Origin: an uncultured Comamonadaceae bacterium
Lineage (GTDB): Bacteria > Pseudomonadota > Gammaproteobacteria > Burkholderiales > Burkholderiaceae
Assembly: GCA_946482595.1 (NCBI GenBank)
Contig: CAMLSD010000007.1
Coordinates: forward strand, 11,936-75,935
DNA length: 64,000 bases
Direction of reading: 5' to 3'
The notes beneath the pieces are model-generated. The model did no database searches. It saw only the letters and a list, made by a program, of their open reading frames with translations, and had not been told where the DNA came from. Within the stretch, counting starts at the first letter, position 1. Each line of letters opens with the position of its first letter. A program made the translations under genes and the position numbers. This document shows positions 1 to 8,211 of this stretch, in pieces.

Positions 1-2
1 TC

Positions 3-236
3 GCTCAGCTGGTGGCCAATGCGCTGTGGAGCTGGCTGTTCTTTGCCTGGCGCATGGGGGGTGCCGCCTTCGCGGAGGTGCTGCTGTTGTGGTTGCTCAT
101 CGCATGCACACTTGTTGCCTTCTGGCGCATCAGGCCGGTCGCGGGATGGCTGCTCGTGCCTTACCTGGGGTGGGTCACGTTTGCCGCAGCGCTGAACCAT
201 GTGCTCTGGCAACTGAATCCTGCGCTCCTGGGCTGA
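3..236 (+). CDS. TspO/MBR-family membrane protein, C-terminal part (5' end outside window)
   Basis: The frame is already open at base 3 and ends at a TGA (234-236), so this is the last 77 residues of a gene that starts before the window. The block NALWSWLFF, a hydrophobic helix, then PYLGWVTFAAALN and WQLNP match the C-terminal helices of TspO/MBR (tryptophan-rich sensory) proteins, five-helix membrane proteins that bind porphyrins and similar ligands. The GTG at 12 is internal to the family fold and is not taken as the start. Only the last two to three membrane helices can be seen, so the assignment rests on that signature. Confidence 0.8.
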   Translation, partial: AQLVANALWSWLFFAWRMGGAAFAEVLLLWLLIACTLVAFWRIRPVAGWLLVPYLGWVTFAAALNHVLWQLNPALLG

Positions 237-409
237 GCTAGGGTGCGTGGGCATTTCCCGTTGTGAGTCGGATCGCATCCCGCAATGCTCCGCGCGCCAA
301 GCCGCCTTGGCCGCGACGCTCGGTGTGTCTATGATGTGCTCACTGTCCCAGCGTGAGCTTGCCAGCGCGTCGGTCAGCCCCAATATCAGGCGTCACGCCC
401 CCGCTCAAC

Positions 410-1027
410 ATGCTGCTCTACGTCGACTCCCAGTTCGCTTCGCCCTATGCCCTGTCTGCGTTCGTGGCGCTTCGCGTGAAGGGCATTCGATTCGAGCTCA
501 AGACCTTGGACCTTTCGGCTCGCGAAAACGCCGATTCGGCCTATGTCGCGGCTTCGCTGACGGGCAGGGTGCCCACCCTGGTCAGCGCAGACTTCGCGCT
601 CTCCGAGTCAAGCGCGATTGCCGAGTACGTTGAAGAGCTTCAGCCCGAGCCGCCCCTGTACCCGCGTGCCATGAAGGACCGTGCGCGCGCTCGCCAGGTT
701 CAGGCGTGGCTGCGCAGTGATCTGATGGCGCTGCGGCAGGAGCGATCGACCGAGGTGGTCTTTTACCGCCCGACGAATGTGCTGCTGTCGCCAGCGGGGC
801 GGGTCGCTGCCGACAAGCTCATCCAGGCGGCCAACGAACTGCTGTCGCACGGCGGAGCCTGCCTCTTCGGCGAATGGTGCATTGCCGACGTCGATCTGGC
901 ACTGATGCTCAATCGACTCGTGCTGAACGGCGATGCGGTGCCGCCCCATCTGGCGGCGTACGCGCGCCATCAGTGGGAGCACCCGGCGGTAGCGGAATGG
1001 GTTCAACGGGCTCGTCCGCCGTCGTGA
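410..1027 (+). CDS. yfcF: Glutathione S-transferase, YfcF type
   Basis: A 205-residue cytosolic protein. The N-terminal thioredoxin-like half begins LLYVDSQFASPYALSAFVAL and carries the glutathione-site motif LSESSAIAEY; the all-helical C-terminal half holds ARARQVQAWLRSDLM, RQERSTEVVF and LFGEWCIADVDLALMLNRL. These blocks correspond closely to E. coli YfcF, a glutathione transferase with peroxidase activity toward organic hydroperoxides. The ATG at 410 is preferred over the one at 353 because YfcF homologues begin at this point and the extra 19 residues look like non-coding sequence. It stands alone, with 67 bp before the next gene. The family call is firm; the natural substrate is not shown. 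Confidence 0.88.
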   Translation: MLLYVDSQFASPYALSAFVALRVKGIRFELKTLDLSARENADSAYVAASLTGRVPTLVSADFALSESSAIAEYVEELQPEPPLYPRAMKDRARARQVQAWLRSDLMALRQERSTEVVFYRPTNVLLSPAGRVAADKLIQAANELLSHGGACLFGEWCIADVDLALMLNRLVLNGDAVPPHLAAYARHQWEHPAVAEWVQRARPPS

Positions 1028-1094
1028 CGGCCGGCGGGTTGTTGAGCCGGGGCATCATCATCGGATTCATCCACCATCATCGAGGAGACTTCCC

Positions 1095-1490
1095 TTGTTC
1101 AGTCACGTCATGGTCGGCACCAACGACATCGAGCGTTCCAAGCGTTTCTACGACGCGTTGCTCCGGGTCATCGGCGCGGGAGCCGCATTCGAGAACACGA
1201 ACGCCACCGGGCAGCGCCGCCTGTTCTACCGGCATGAAGGCGTTTCATTTTGCGTGAGTGAACCCATCGACGGCCAGGCCGCATCGGTCGGCAACGGGAG
1301 CACCGTCGGGTTCAAATGCAGCTCGCCCGAACAGGTACGCGAGTTCCATGACGTGGCGGTTGCCCACGGGGGCACCTCCATCGAGGAGCCGCCCGGCCCG
1401 CGTGAGGTGTCTTCGGGCGTGCTTCATCTCGCCTACGTGCGCGACCCCGATGGCAACAAGCTTTGCGCGCTGTATCGACCCAAGGCGTAA
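1095..1490 (+). CDS. VOC-family (glyoxalase/bleomycin-resistance fold) protein
   Basis: A 131-residue single VOC domain made of two beta-alpha-beta-beta-beta modules: FSHVMVGTNDIERSKRFYDALL at the N-terminus and YVRDPDGNKLCALYRPK at the C-terminus are the typical opening and closing strands with the candidate metal-binding positions. A TTG codon at 1095 is used as start because a GAGGAG ribosome site sits eight bases before it (1082-1087) and the family sequence begins there. VOC proteins include lyases, isomerases, dioxygenases and drug-binding proteins, so the reaction cannot be named. Two more single-domain VOC genes lie at 4330 and 13787. Confidence 0.85.
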   Translation: MFSHVMVGTNDIERSKRFYDALLRVIGAGAAFENTNATGQRRLFYRHEGVSFCVSEPIDGQAASVGNGSTVGFKCSSPEQVREFHDVAVAHGGTSIEEPPGPREVSSGVLHLAYVRDPDGNKLCALYRPKA

Positions 1491-1571
1491 GACAACATTC
1501 ATTGCGCTGCGCAACCCTCGGGCGTCACGAGCGGCGCCGGTGTGACGCGGCACCATCAGGACCCACAGGCC

Positions 1572-2300
1572 ATGACACAGCCCACGCTGCTGGTTGAGAC
1601 CCAGGACGGCCTTGCGACCTTGACGTTGAACCGCCCGGACAAGCTCAATGCCATCGACAACGAGCTTGCCCAGGCGCTGGTCGATGCGCTCGCGTGCGCA
1701 GCGGCGGACGACTCGGTACGCGCGGTACGCGTGCGCGGCGCCGGAAGGGCCTTCTGCGCCGGGCGGGATGTGTCCGCCCCACCCACCGAGACGGACCTCG
1801 CGCTGGTTCAGTCCGTGTCCCAGGCCATCGTGGGGCTGAGCAAGCCCGTGATGTTCACCGTGCACGGCTGGACCGTCGGTGCGGGACTGGAGTGGATGCT
1901 GAACGCCGACATCGTGGTGGCGGGTGCCAGCAGTCGCTTCAAGCTGCCTGAGGCGGCCTTGGGCGTTTTTGTCACGGGCGGGCTGACCGCCACACTGCCG
2001 GCGTATGCCGGACTGTCGCGTGCCAAGGCCTTGACCTTGCTGGGCGAGGAGTTCACTGCGCAGCAGGCGCAGGCCTGGGGACTCGTCTGGCAAGTGGTGC
2101 CTGATGCCGAGATCGAGGCGACGGCGCAGCAACTGGCCGCTCGCCTCGTGGCACTCCGGCCGGACGTGGCCCACCAGTTCAAGCGGGTGCTCCATGAGGT
2201 CGGCCTCAGCCACTTCGAGCGTGCTGTCACCCTGGAGAACGACGCCCAGCGCTGCCTTGCCGCAGCGCCGCCCCCCGCCAGGCGCGATGATGCAGGCTGA
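1572..2300 (+). CDS. Enoyl-CoA hydratase/isomerase family protein
   Basis: A 242-residue crotonase-fold protein. Near the N-terminus it has TLTLNRPDKLNAID, then the first oxyanion-hole segment GAGRAFCAGRDVS, then GWTVGAGLEWMLNADIVVA as the second, and PEAALGVF where hydratases place an acidic catalytic residue. Members hydrate, isomerise or hydrolyse acyl-CoA thioesters. The segment after the first oxyanion hole is short, giving a protein slightly under the usual 255-265 residues. ATG 1572 is preferred to GTG 1542 because the first ten residues of the longer form have no family counterpart. No other beta-oxidation gene is adjacent, so the CoA substrate is unknown. Confidence 0.85.
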   Translation: MTQPTLLVETQDGLATLTLNRPDKLNAIDNELAQALVDALACAAADDSVRAVRVRGAGRAFCAGRDVSAPPTETDLALVQSVSQAIVGLSKPVMFTVHGWTVGAGLEWMLNADIVVAGASSRFKLPEAALGVFVTGGLTATLPAYAGLSRAKALTLLGEEFTAQQAQAWGLVWQVVPDAEIEATAQQLAARLVALRPDVAHQFKRVLHEVGLSHFERAVTLENDAQRCLAAAPPPARRDDAG

Positions 2301-2374
2301 CCCGCCACGGCTGGCATCGCCGGGCTGCGGCAGTCGCCTGCGTCAGCGCACATCCTTCCCATCTCGAATCTGCC

Positions 2375-3076
2375 ATGGAACCTGCTCAACTCGAAGCCAC
2401 GTTTGATCAACAGTCCGCCACCTATGATCAGCAGTGGGCCCGGCTCGCTGCCTTTCGTGATGGCATTCACTTGCTGATGAGTGCGCTGTTCAGCCGGCTG
2501 CCTGCGGATGCGAGGATGCTCTGCGTCGGGGCGGGAACGTGCGCGGAGATCCACGCCCTGGCCACACGGTTCCCGGGGTGGACGTTCACCGCGGTGGAGC
2601 CGTCGGCGGGCATGGTCGCGCAGGCTCGGGAGCGCGCCAAGACGCACGGCTACGCGGATCGGTGCACCTTCCACACCGGCTACCTGGACTCGCTGCCGGC
2701 ATCGGAGCCCTTCGACTGCGCGAGTTCGCTGCTGGTGTCGCAATTCATCCTGGACACCCGGCAACGCACGGACTACTTCCGGGCCATTGCCCGTCGTCTG
2801 AAAGTGGGTGGCATGCTGGCGAGTTCGGATCTGGCGTCAGACGTGACGACCGAAGGTTACAGGAGCCTGCTGGACGTCTGGTTGCGAACGATGGCCGCCT
2901 CGGATGTGCCGCCAGAGCGTGTTCTCAAGATGCAGGAGGCCTACGCCCGCGACGTTGCCATCCTGGCCCCGCAGGCCGTCGCCGACCTCATCGCGTCAGC
3001 CGGTTTTGCGGCGCCGGTGCAGTTCTATCAGGCGGGCCTCATCCATGCCTGGTACACCCACCGGCTTGCGACTTGA
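2375..3076 (+). CDS. Class I SAM-dependent methyltransferase
   Basis: A 233-residue cytosolic protein with a Rossmann-type methyltransferase core. Motif I is MLCVGAGTCAEIHALA (about residues 48-63), followed by an acidic end of strand 2 in FTAVEPSAGMV, and motif IV lies around SEPFDCASSLLVSQF. The N-terminal DQQSATYDQQWARLAAFRDGIHLLM resembles the cap helix of small-molecule methyltransferases. It lies 74 bp downstream of the enoyl-CoA hydratase gene on the same strand and could be cotranscribed. No strong ribosome site precedes the ATG. The methyl acceptor cannot be told from sequence. Confidence 0.8.
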   Translation: MEPAQLEATFDQQSATYDQQWARLAAFRDGIHLLMSALFSRLPADARMLCVGAGTCAEIHALATRFPGWTFTAVEPSAGMVAQARERAKTHGYADRCTFHTGYLDSLPASEPFDCASSLLVSQFILDTRQRTDYFRAIARRLKVGGMLASSDLASDVTTEGYRSLLDVWLRTMAASDVPPERVLKMQEAYARDVAILAPQAVADLIASAGFAAPVQFYQAGLIHAWYTHRLAT

Positions 3077-3138
3077 CGGGGGCGCGGATGTGAATGGGGC
3101 CTCGGTCCAACCTTGTCACGCCTCGCAGCCAGGTGGCC

Positions 3139-3567
3139 ATGAAGTCGCTTGCGCAGATTGAAGCGGATGTGTGCTCGATGGCATCGACCATCGCCGCACC
3201 CGCGCAGGCCTTGCCGACCTTCGGCCGGTCGAGGGATGGTGCACACCCGCACATCGAGGTGAGTGCCGGGGCCTACCACCATGTTGTGATCGAGCGCGGG
3301 ATCGAACTCGAACGCCGCAGTACGACGGACTATCAGGAATTGCTCTGCTGGGTGTTTGCGGATGTCACCCACCAGATGGCGTTCGAGTTCGAGCTTCATC
3401 ACCGTGTCGAAGGCCAGGACGCGCGCAGACTGGCCTTTCGCCGGCAGTTGGAGCTCATGGCCCTGCTCGGCCCGGTGTTCGAGGACAGGGCCCGCCGCAA
3501 CATCGAGCGCATCCTCAGGAAGGCGCCCTACCGTGACGACCCAGGCCGATCGGGTGGGTCTGCATGA
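3139..3567 (+). CDS. Imm63-like putative immunity protein
   Basis: A 142-residue soluble protein. The segments LPTFGRSRDGAHPHIEV, YHHVVIERGIELERRST, DYQELLCWVFADVTHQMAFEFEL and EGQDARRLAFRRQLELM follow the pattern I associate with the Imm63 immunity family of polymorphic toxin systems, which neutralise a cognate toxin by binding it. ATG 3139 is chosen because the preceding 15 residues of the longer frame (from 3094) have no counterpart. No toxin, VgrG, Rhs or contact-dependent inhibition gene is seen nearby, so it would be an orphan immunity gene. The family call is by pattern memory and needs a profile search. Confidence 0.6.
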   Translation: MKSLAQIEADVCSMASTIAAPAQALPTFGRSRDGAHPHIEVSAGAYHHVVIERGIELERRSTTDYQELLCWVFADVTHQMAFEFELHHRVEGQDARRLAFRRQLELMALLGPVFEDRARRNIERILRKAPYRDDPGRSGGSA

Positions 3568-3795
3568 CCGATGCAGGCTCACGCCTCGGGTGAAGCGGGC
3601 AAGGTGTTGTGGTGGGGGCTGTGCAAGGGGCGCTGTGGGAGAGGCGCTGTGGCCGGGCCCCACGGTTCGGCCATGCCTCTGGCCGGGGCATTCGCCACGG
3701 AGGGCGGGTGTTGGCCACAATGGTTCAGGGCGATGTCGGTCTGCCACGCTCACCCCCGCACGGCAACACACCCCACCACACAGGAGGCCACCGCG

Positions 3796-4269
3796 ATGCT
3801 GAACGACCTGTCGGCTGAGATCAGAGCGCTGGAGGCCCAGGCCGCTGACCCTGAGCGACTGCGGCTGGCTTTTGGCCACGCGTGCGTCGAGCGCGTCCGC
3901 CACCTGCTCGAAGACAGCGAGGTGATCCGCTGCCTCGACGTGCTTGCAGCCTACCTGGACGGCCGCAGCGACCGCGCCAGCCTGCAGCAAGCCGCCCTCG
4001 ACGCGGCTGCGCTGGCCAATCACCACCCGGGTTCGCGGTCGCTCGACGGTGTGGGCCACGCCGCCGTGTCGGCAAGTTACGCGGTGGCCCACGCCTTGTC
4101 CGGCCGGGCCGGCCAGGCGGCCGAGTATGCCGCCTATGCAAGCGTCTACGGCGGCGGGGGGTATGGTGCGGTGGCCGATGCCGACTCGTTCGTGCCTGAA
4201 CGGGCATGGCAACTGGCCACGCTGCGCCAACTGGCGAATGTGACTCAAGGGTCAGGCGTGGCGGCCTGA
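3796..4269 (+). CDS. Helical protein of unknown function, possibly immunity-like
   Basis: A 157-residue, Ala-rich, all-helical soluble protein with a strong AGGAGG ribosome site (3782-3787) eight bases before the ATG, which fixes the start. It holds ACVERVRHLLED, a long Ala-rich repeat-like middle (AALDAAALANHH, GHAAVSASYAVAHAL, GQAAEYAAYAS) and a C-terminal AWQLATLRQLA. The arrangement is reminiscent of helical Imm5-like immunity domains, but I do not recognise it firmly. It follows the Imm63-like gene by 228 bp on the same strand. That spacer holds no open frame I would call a gene. Confidence 0.6.
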   Translation: MLNDLSAEIRALEAQAADPERLRLAFGHACVERVRHLLEDSEVIRCLDVLAAYLDGRSDRASLQQAALDAAALANHHPGSRSLDGVGHAAVSASYAVAHALSGRAGQAAEYAAYASVYGGGGYGAVADADSFVPERAWQLATLRQLANVTQGSGVAA

Positions 4270-4329
4270 CCGGCGGGCGGTCCCGGCGCCGGGGGGCGGC
4301 TCGCGGCCGGGCCGGGCCGGGCCGGACGT

Positions 4330-4710
4330 TCAGGCCAGGTCCTCGTGCAGGCAGAGGACGTTGCCCTCCGTGTCCTTAAACCAGGCGGCCTTTTCTGCGC
4401 CGAGCACGCAGACGTGGTTCACCGTCTTGAAATCCGGAAAGTCGTAGTCTTCGAAGACGACGCCCTGCTGCTTCAGGCGTTCGATGGCGGCGGCGATGTT
4501 GTCCACCTTGAAGCTCACGGCCGTGTGCTCGGCTTTGGTTCCTTCGGGCTTGGGGAACAGGGCGATGGCCGTGCCGCCGACCTGATAGGTGAACTTGCCG
4601 TCCGGCTTCAGCGTGCCGGCCTGAAGGCCCAGGCGGTTCTCGTAGAAGGCTCGTGCACGGCCCATGTCGATCACGGGCAGCATGACGGTCACGGATGCGT
4701 GGTTCAGCAT
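4330..4710 (-). CDS. VOC-family (glyoxalase-fold) protein
   Basis: A 126-residue single VOC domain. The first module opens with VMLPVIDMGRARAFYENRLGL and the second ends with AAWFKDTEGNVLCLHED, where family metal ligands usually sit. The start at 4710 begins the family sequence (MLNHASVTVMLPV); the longer frame up to 4863 adds 51 Arg-rich residues without family match. It is the last gene of the minus-strand group led by the TetR regulator, but 159 bp separate it from the amidase gene, so membership of that operon is uncertain. Its substrate is unknown. Confidence 0.85.
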   Translation of the reverse strand: MLNHASVTVMLPVIDMGRARAFYENRLGLQAGTLKPDGKFTYQVGGTAIALFPKPEGTKAEHTAVSFKVDNIAAAIERLKQQGVVFEDYDFPDFKTVNHVCVLGAEKAAWFKDTEGNVLCLHEDLA

Positions 4711-4869
4711 GCGCTTTCCCCTTGAGTGAGCGGGCAGCCCTGCACGGGGCCGCCTTCGTCCAGCACCTCCCGTCGTGCCAGCATACTCCTGCGCGGGCCG
4801 GGTGAGCGTGTCACGAGCCCCTGGGCAGCGCGCCCGCCGCGCAGATCGTGCGGCCGGCGGCATCGCGGT

Positions 4870-6396
4870 TCACACCGCGCTCAACGTGGGGTGGTCGTCC
4901 GGCCTGCCGTGCAGCTGCGGGGGGTGGGTGACGATGCTGCGCAGGTCCGGCCTTGCCGTGCGCAGCGCCTCGACATCCGGCCGGGGGCGGGCCAGTTGCG
5001 GCGCACTGGCGAAGGCCTGCTCGAGCGCGTGAGCTGCGCCCAGCAGCCGGGTGTCGTCGCGCAGCGGCGCGATCAGCTGCAGACCGAAGGGCATGCCGCG
5101 TGCGTCGCGCCCGCATGGCAGGGCCAGGGCCGGGTTGGTCGCCAGTGTCACGATGTAGGTGAGCGCCAGCCACTGGTAGTAGTTGCGCATCGGCTGGCGG
5201 TCGATCTCGCGTGCGTACAGGTCGGTCCACGGGAACGGGGACACCGGCGTCACGGGCGCCACCACGAGGTCGTACTGCTCGAACAGCGCCTGCATGCGCC
5301 GGGCGATGCGGGTCTGCTCCAGGTGCGCCCAGGCGCGGTCGGCCAGGGTGATCGAAGCGGCCATCTCGACGTTCGATCGCACGTTCGGGCCCAGGGTGTC
5401 CGGTGCGTCGCGGTAGGTGTCGGCAAAGGCGGCGACAAAGCTCTCGGCACGCAGGATGTCGAAGGCGCGGTCTGCGTCACCCAGCGCGGGTTCGATCCGT
5501 TCGCAACGCGCGACCCAGGGTGCGATGGTCTCGATGCGCTGGCGGAAGGTTGCGCGGATGTCGGCGTCGACCGCGCAGATGCCGAAGTCCTCGGTCCAGC
5601 CGATGCGCAGGCCGGCCAGGTCCACCTGCGGCAGGGGCCACACATCGGCTGCACCTGCGGGGTACGACAAGGGGTCGCGACGGTCGAGGCCGACCATCGC
5701 ACCCAGCAGAAGCGCGGTGTCCGGCACGTTGCGTGCCATCGGGCCGAGCACCGAGATGGCTGACCAGCCCAGCGGCCGGGCGTCATTGGCCACCAGCCCC
5801 GGCGAAGGCCGCAGCCCGACCACACCGCACAGCGCGGCGGGGATGCGCAGCGAGCCACCGGTGTCCGAGCCGGTGCAGATCGGCAGCATGTCCACCGCGA
5901 GGGCAGCGGCGGACCCTCCGGAGGATCCACCCGCATTGAGCGACGGGTTGAACGGGTTGCCCGTGGCGCCCCACACGGGGTTGCGGGTGTTGGCACCTGC
6001 ACCCATGTCGGGCACGTTGGTCTTGGCCACCACGATCGCACCGGCAGAGCGCAGTCGGGCGACCAGGCCGTTGTCGACGCTCGGGACGTTGCCGCGCAGC
6101 CGGATGTTGCCGCAGGTCGTCAGCAGGCCGGCGGTGTCCTGCAGGTCCTTCACGCCCAGCGGCAGGCCATGCAGGCGGCCCAGCGGCCTGCCGGCCATGA
6201 CCTCGGCTTCGGCGGCACGCGCTGATGCGCGGGCACGCTCGAAGTCGGTGGCGCAGATGGCGTTGATGCCAGGGTTCAGCGACTCGATGCGTGCGATGCA
6301 CGCGTCGAGCAGCTCGACGGGCGACAGACGGCGGCTGCCGATCATCGCGCGCAGTTCGACCGCGCTGAGTTCAACGAGTGATCGGTCGGTGCTCAT
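4870..6396 (-). CDS. Amidase, amidase-signature family
   Basis: A 508-residue enzyme that hydrolyses a carboxamide to acid and ammonia. The full amidase-signature triad is visible: Lys83 in GVKD, Ser158 in GGSSGGSAAALA, and the nucleophile Ser182 in SDTGGSLRIP, with the family spacing of 24 between the two serines. The C-terminal half has the usual PFGLQLIAP block. Length is normal for glutamyl-amidotransferase-A-like stand-alone amidases, but no gatB/gatC is present and the context is catabolic. It starts 4 bp after the stop of the Bug binding-protein gene, so uptake and hydrolysis of an amide are probably coupled. Confidence 0.92.
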   Translation of the reverse strand: MSTDRSLVELSAVELRAMIGSRRLSPVELLDACIARIESLNPGINAICATDFERARASARAAEAEVMAGRPLGRLHGLPLGVKDLQDTAGLLTTCGNIRLRGNVPSVDNGLVARLRSAGAIVVAKTNVPDMGAGANTRNPVWGATGNPFNPSLNAGGSSGGSAAALAVDMLPICTGSDTGGSLRIPAALCGVVGLRPSPGLVANDARPLGWSAISVLGPMARNVPDTALLLGAMVGLDRRDPLSYPAGAADVWPLPQVDLAGLRIGWTEDFGICAVDADIRATFRQRIETIAPWVARCERIEPALGDADRAFDILRAESFVAAFADTYRDAPDTLGPNVRSNVEMAASITLADRAWAHLEQTRIARRMQALFEQYDLVVAPVTPVSPFPWTDLYAREIDRQPMRNYYQWLALTYIVTLATNPALALPCGRDARGMPFGLQLIAPLRDDTRLLGAAHALEQAFASAPQLARPRPDVEALRTARPDLRSIVTHPPQLHGRPDDHPTLSAV

Positions 6397-6400
6397 GTGT

Positions 6401-7363
6401 TCAGTCCGGCGTCAGCCCGGCCTTGTGCACATAGGCACGGATCAGGGGCAGCTCCCTGGTCACCCGTGTGTCGTAGGCGGTCGGGGGTTCGTAGGCGACG
6501 TCGACGCCGGCCTTGGTCAGGTCGCCCTGGGTGGCCGGGTCGGCCAGCGCACTGACAAACGCCTTGTTCAGCGCGGCCTGCACGGCCGGGGGCAGGCCAC
6601 GCGGGGCCACGATCGTGATCCACGGCACCATCTCGAAGCCCGGGTACCCGGATTCGGCGATGCTGGGCACCTTGGGCAGCGAGGGGGACGGCTTGAGCGA
6701 GGTCACCGCGATGGCCTTGACCCGGCCCGCCTGCAGCATGGGGATGGCTGCCACATTGGTGTCGAAGGTCAGCTGGACCTGACCGCCGATCAGGTCCTGC
6801 ATGGCGGGTGCACTGCCCTTGTACGGCACGTGGGTGATCTGCGTGCCGGTCTGGACCTTGAACATCTCGCCGGCGAAATGCGAGGTGGTGCCGTTGCCGA
6901 ACGAGCCGTAGCTCATCTTGCCGGGCTGGCTCCTGGCCAGTGCCACGAGCTCGGCCACGGTATTGGCCTGTACCGACGGATGGGCCAGCAGCACCAGTGG
7001 CGAGGTGCCCAGGATGCCGATGGCCTCGAAGCTTTTCAGCGGGTCATACGGCAGCCTGGACTTCAGGCCCGGGTTGATGGTGAACGTGGTGTTCGAGCTG
7101 ATCAGCAGGGTGTAGCCGTCGGCAGCGGACTGGGCCACCGCGCCCGCGCCGATCACCGTGCCGGCCCCCGCCTTGTTCTCGACGATCACCGGCTGCTTCA
7201 GGTGCGGGGCCATCCCCTTGGCCATGATGCGGGCCACCGTGTCGGTGGCGCCGCCGGGCGGGTAGGGGACGACCAGGGTCACCGGCTTGTCCGGGAAGGC
7301 AGCCAATGCGCCTTGGGCGCAGGCGAGTGCGGCGGTGGCGATCAGCCAGCGGGAGCGTGTCAT
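6401..7363 (-). CDS. Bug-family (tripartite tricarboxylate transporter) substrate-binding protein
   Basis: A 320-residue periplasmic binding protein with an N-terminal signal peptide (MTRSRWLIATAALACAQGALA) and the Bug hallmarks VTLVVPYPPGGATDTVAR, VENKAGAGTVIGA and MSYGSFGNGTTSHFAGE. Such proteins capture carboxylates, amides and similar small ligands. As is common in Burkholderiales, no TctA/TctB membrane genes adjoin it. The ATG at 7363 overlaps the TGA of the tetR gene (ATGA), which indicates translational coupling, and supports this start over the longer frame to 7459. The following amidase gene suggests the ligand is an amide or its acid. Confidence 0.92.
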   Translation of the reverse strand: MTRSRWLIATAALACAQGALAAFPDKPVTLVVPYPPGGATDTVARIMAKGMAPHLKQPVIVENKAGAGTVIGAGAVAQSAADGYTLLISSNTTFTINPGLKSRLPYDPLKSFEAIGILGTSPLVLLAHPSVQANTVAELVALARSQPGKMSYGSFGNGTTSHFAGEMFKVQTGTQITHVPYKGSAPAMQDLIGGQVQLTFDTNVAAIPMLQAGRVKAIAVTSLKPSPSLPKVPSIAESGYPGFEMVPWITIVAPRGLPPAVQAALNKAFVSALADPATQGDLTKAGVDVAYEPPTAYDTRVTRELPLIRAYVHKAGLTPD

Positions 7364-8043
7364 CGGGGGTTCCTTCCAGGGCGTGGCAAGGGGGCAGGCG
7401 AAGCGGTGCGGCACCGCAGGAGGATCAGTTCGGCCAGCACGTCGAGCTGCGCGGCGCATTGCGCCTCGGCCGGCCCGAACAGACGCATGATCCCGATGCC
7501 CCGCAACGTGGAGAGCACCAGGTCGGCCAGGGCGTCGACGTCCGGGGCCGTGGCGAGTTCGGGGAACACGCTGCGGAATCGTTCATGCAGCGACCTGCTC
7601 ACGTCGGCCCGGCGTGACGCGATGTGCGCGCGCATCTCGGGATCGGAGGCGGCGCCGAAATAGACGTCCCACGCGGCCAGGAAGCGCGGCGGCTCGTAGA
7701 CCGTCTCCCACAGGGCGCGCACGAAGCGGTGTGCCCGTTCGGGCAGCGGCAACTCGGCACCCGGCCAGGGCACACCGGTCCCCAGGCCCGAACGCAGGAT
7801 CTCGTCGATGACCTGCATCATCAAGATGGCCTTGGAGCCGAAATGATGCTGCAGCGCACCGGGGGTGACGCCTGCCGCCTTGGCCACTTCGAACACGGTG
7901 GCCCCCTGGTAGCTGCGCTCGCGCACGACGTCGATCGTGGTGGCGATGAGGTGCTCGCGTGTGGCACGGCTGCGCTCGGCCTGGCGACGGGGCCGGGGCG
8001 GGGAGAGGGGGGCTGGGTCGACCATGTTGTCGAGATTAAACAT
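7360..8043 (-). CDS. TetR-family transcriptional regulator
   Basis: A 227-residue regulator. The N-terminal helix-turn-helix is SYQGATVFEVAKAAGVTPGALQHHFGSKAILM (about residues 44-75); the rest is a helical ligand-binding domain with no recognised motif. It is the first gene of the operon with the Bug binding protein and amidase. Two starts are possible: ATG 8043, which lies inside a perfect palindrome (8041-8056), and ATG 8025, which places the palindrome upstream of the gene; neither has a good ribosome site. Autoregulation through that palindrome is likely, making this the local repressor of the amide-use operon. Confidence 0.9.
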   Translation of the reverse strand: MFNLDNMVDPAPLSPPRPRRQAERSRATREHLIATTIDVVRERSYQGATVFEVAKAAGVTPGALQHHFGSKAILMMQVIDEILRSGLGTGVPWPGAELPLPERAHRFVRALWETVYEPPRFLAAWDVYFGAASDPEMRAHIASRRADVSRSLHERFRSVFPELATAPDVDALADLVLSTLRGIGIMRLFGPAEAQCAAQLDVLAELILLRCRTASPAPLPRPGRNPR

Positions 8044-8056
8044 TACAGGTGTAATG
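8041..8056. promoter_or_regulatory. Palindromic operator candidate of the TetR operon
   Basis: CATTACA-GG-TGTAATG is a perfect inverted repeat with 7-bp arms and a 2-bp spacer, in an AT-rich pocket of otherwise GC-rich DNA. It covers the upstream-most start codon of the tetR gene. Size, symmetry and position fit a TetR-dimer operator; the assignment to this regulator is inference. Confidence 0.65.
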
Positions 8057-8211
8057 TAAAACGGGTGAAAACCCTCGCCGGAGTGCCCCGGGCAAAGTGG
8101 GTCGGGGCCACGGGTTTACCCTTGGGGTCGTGTTGTCGAAATGGCGACGGCTGTTTCGTCGTGTTGTCAGAGACTGCACTTGCAGCCTTCACCACCCACA
8201 GGAGCCTGACC

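Noticed and set aside
5417..7663. 748-codon plus-strand frame opposite amidase and binding-protein genes
   Set aside because: Antisense shadow of two well supported genes; no ribosome site or recognised motif.
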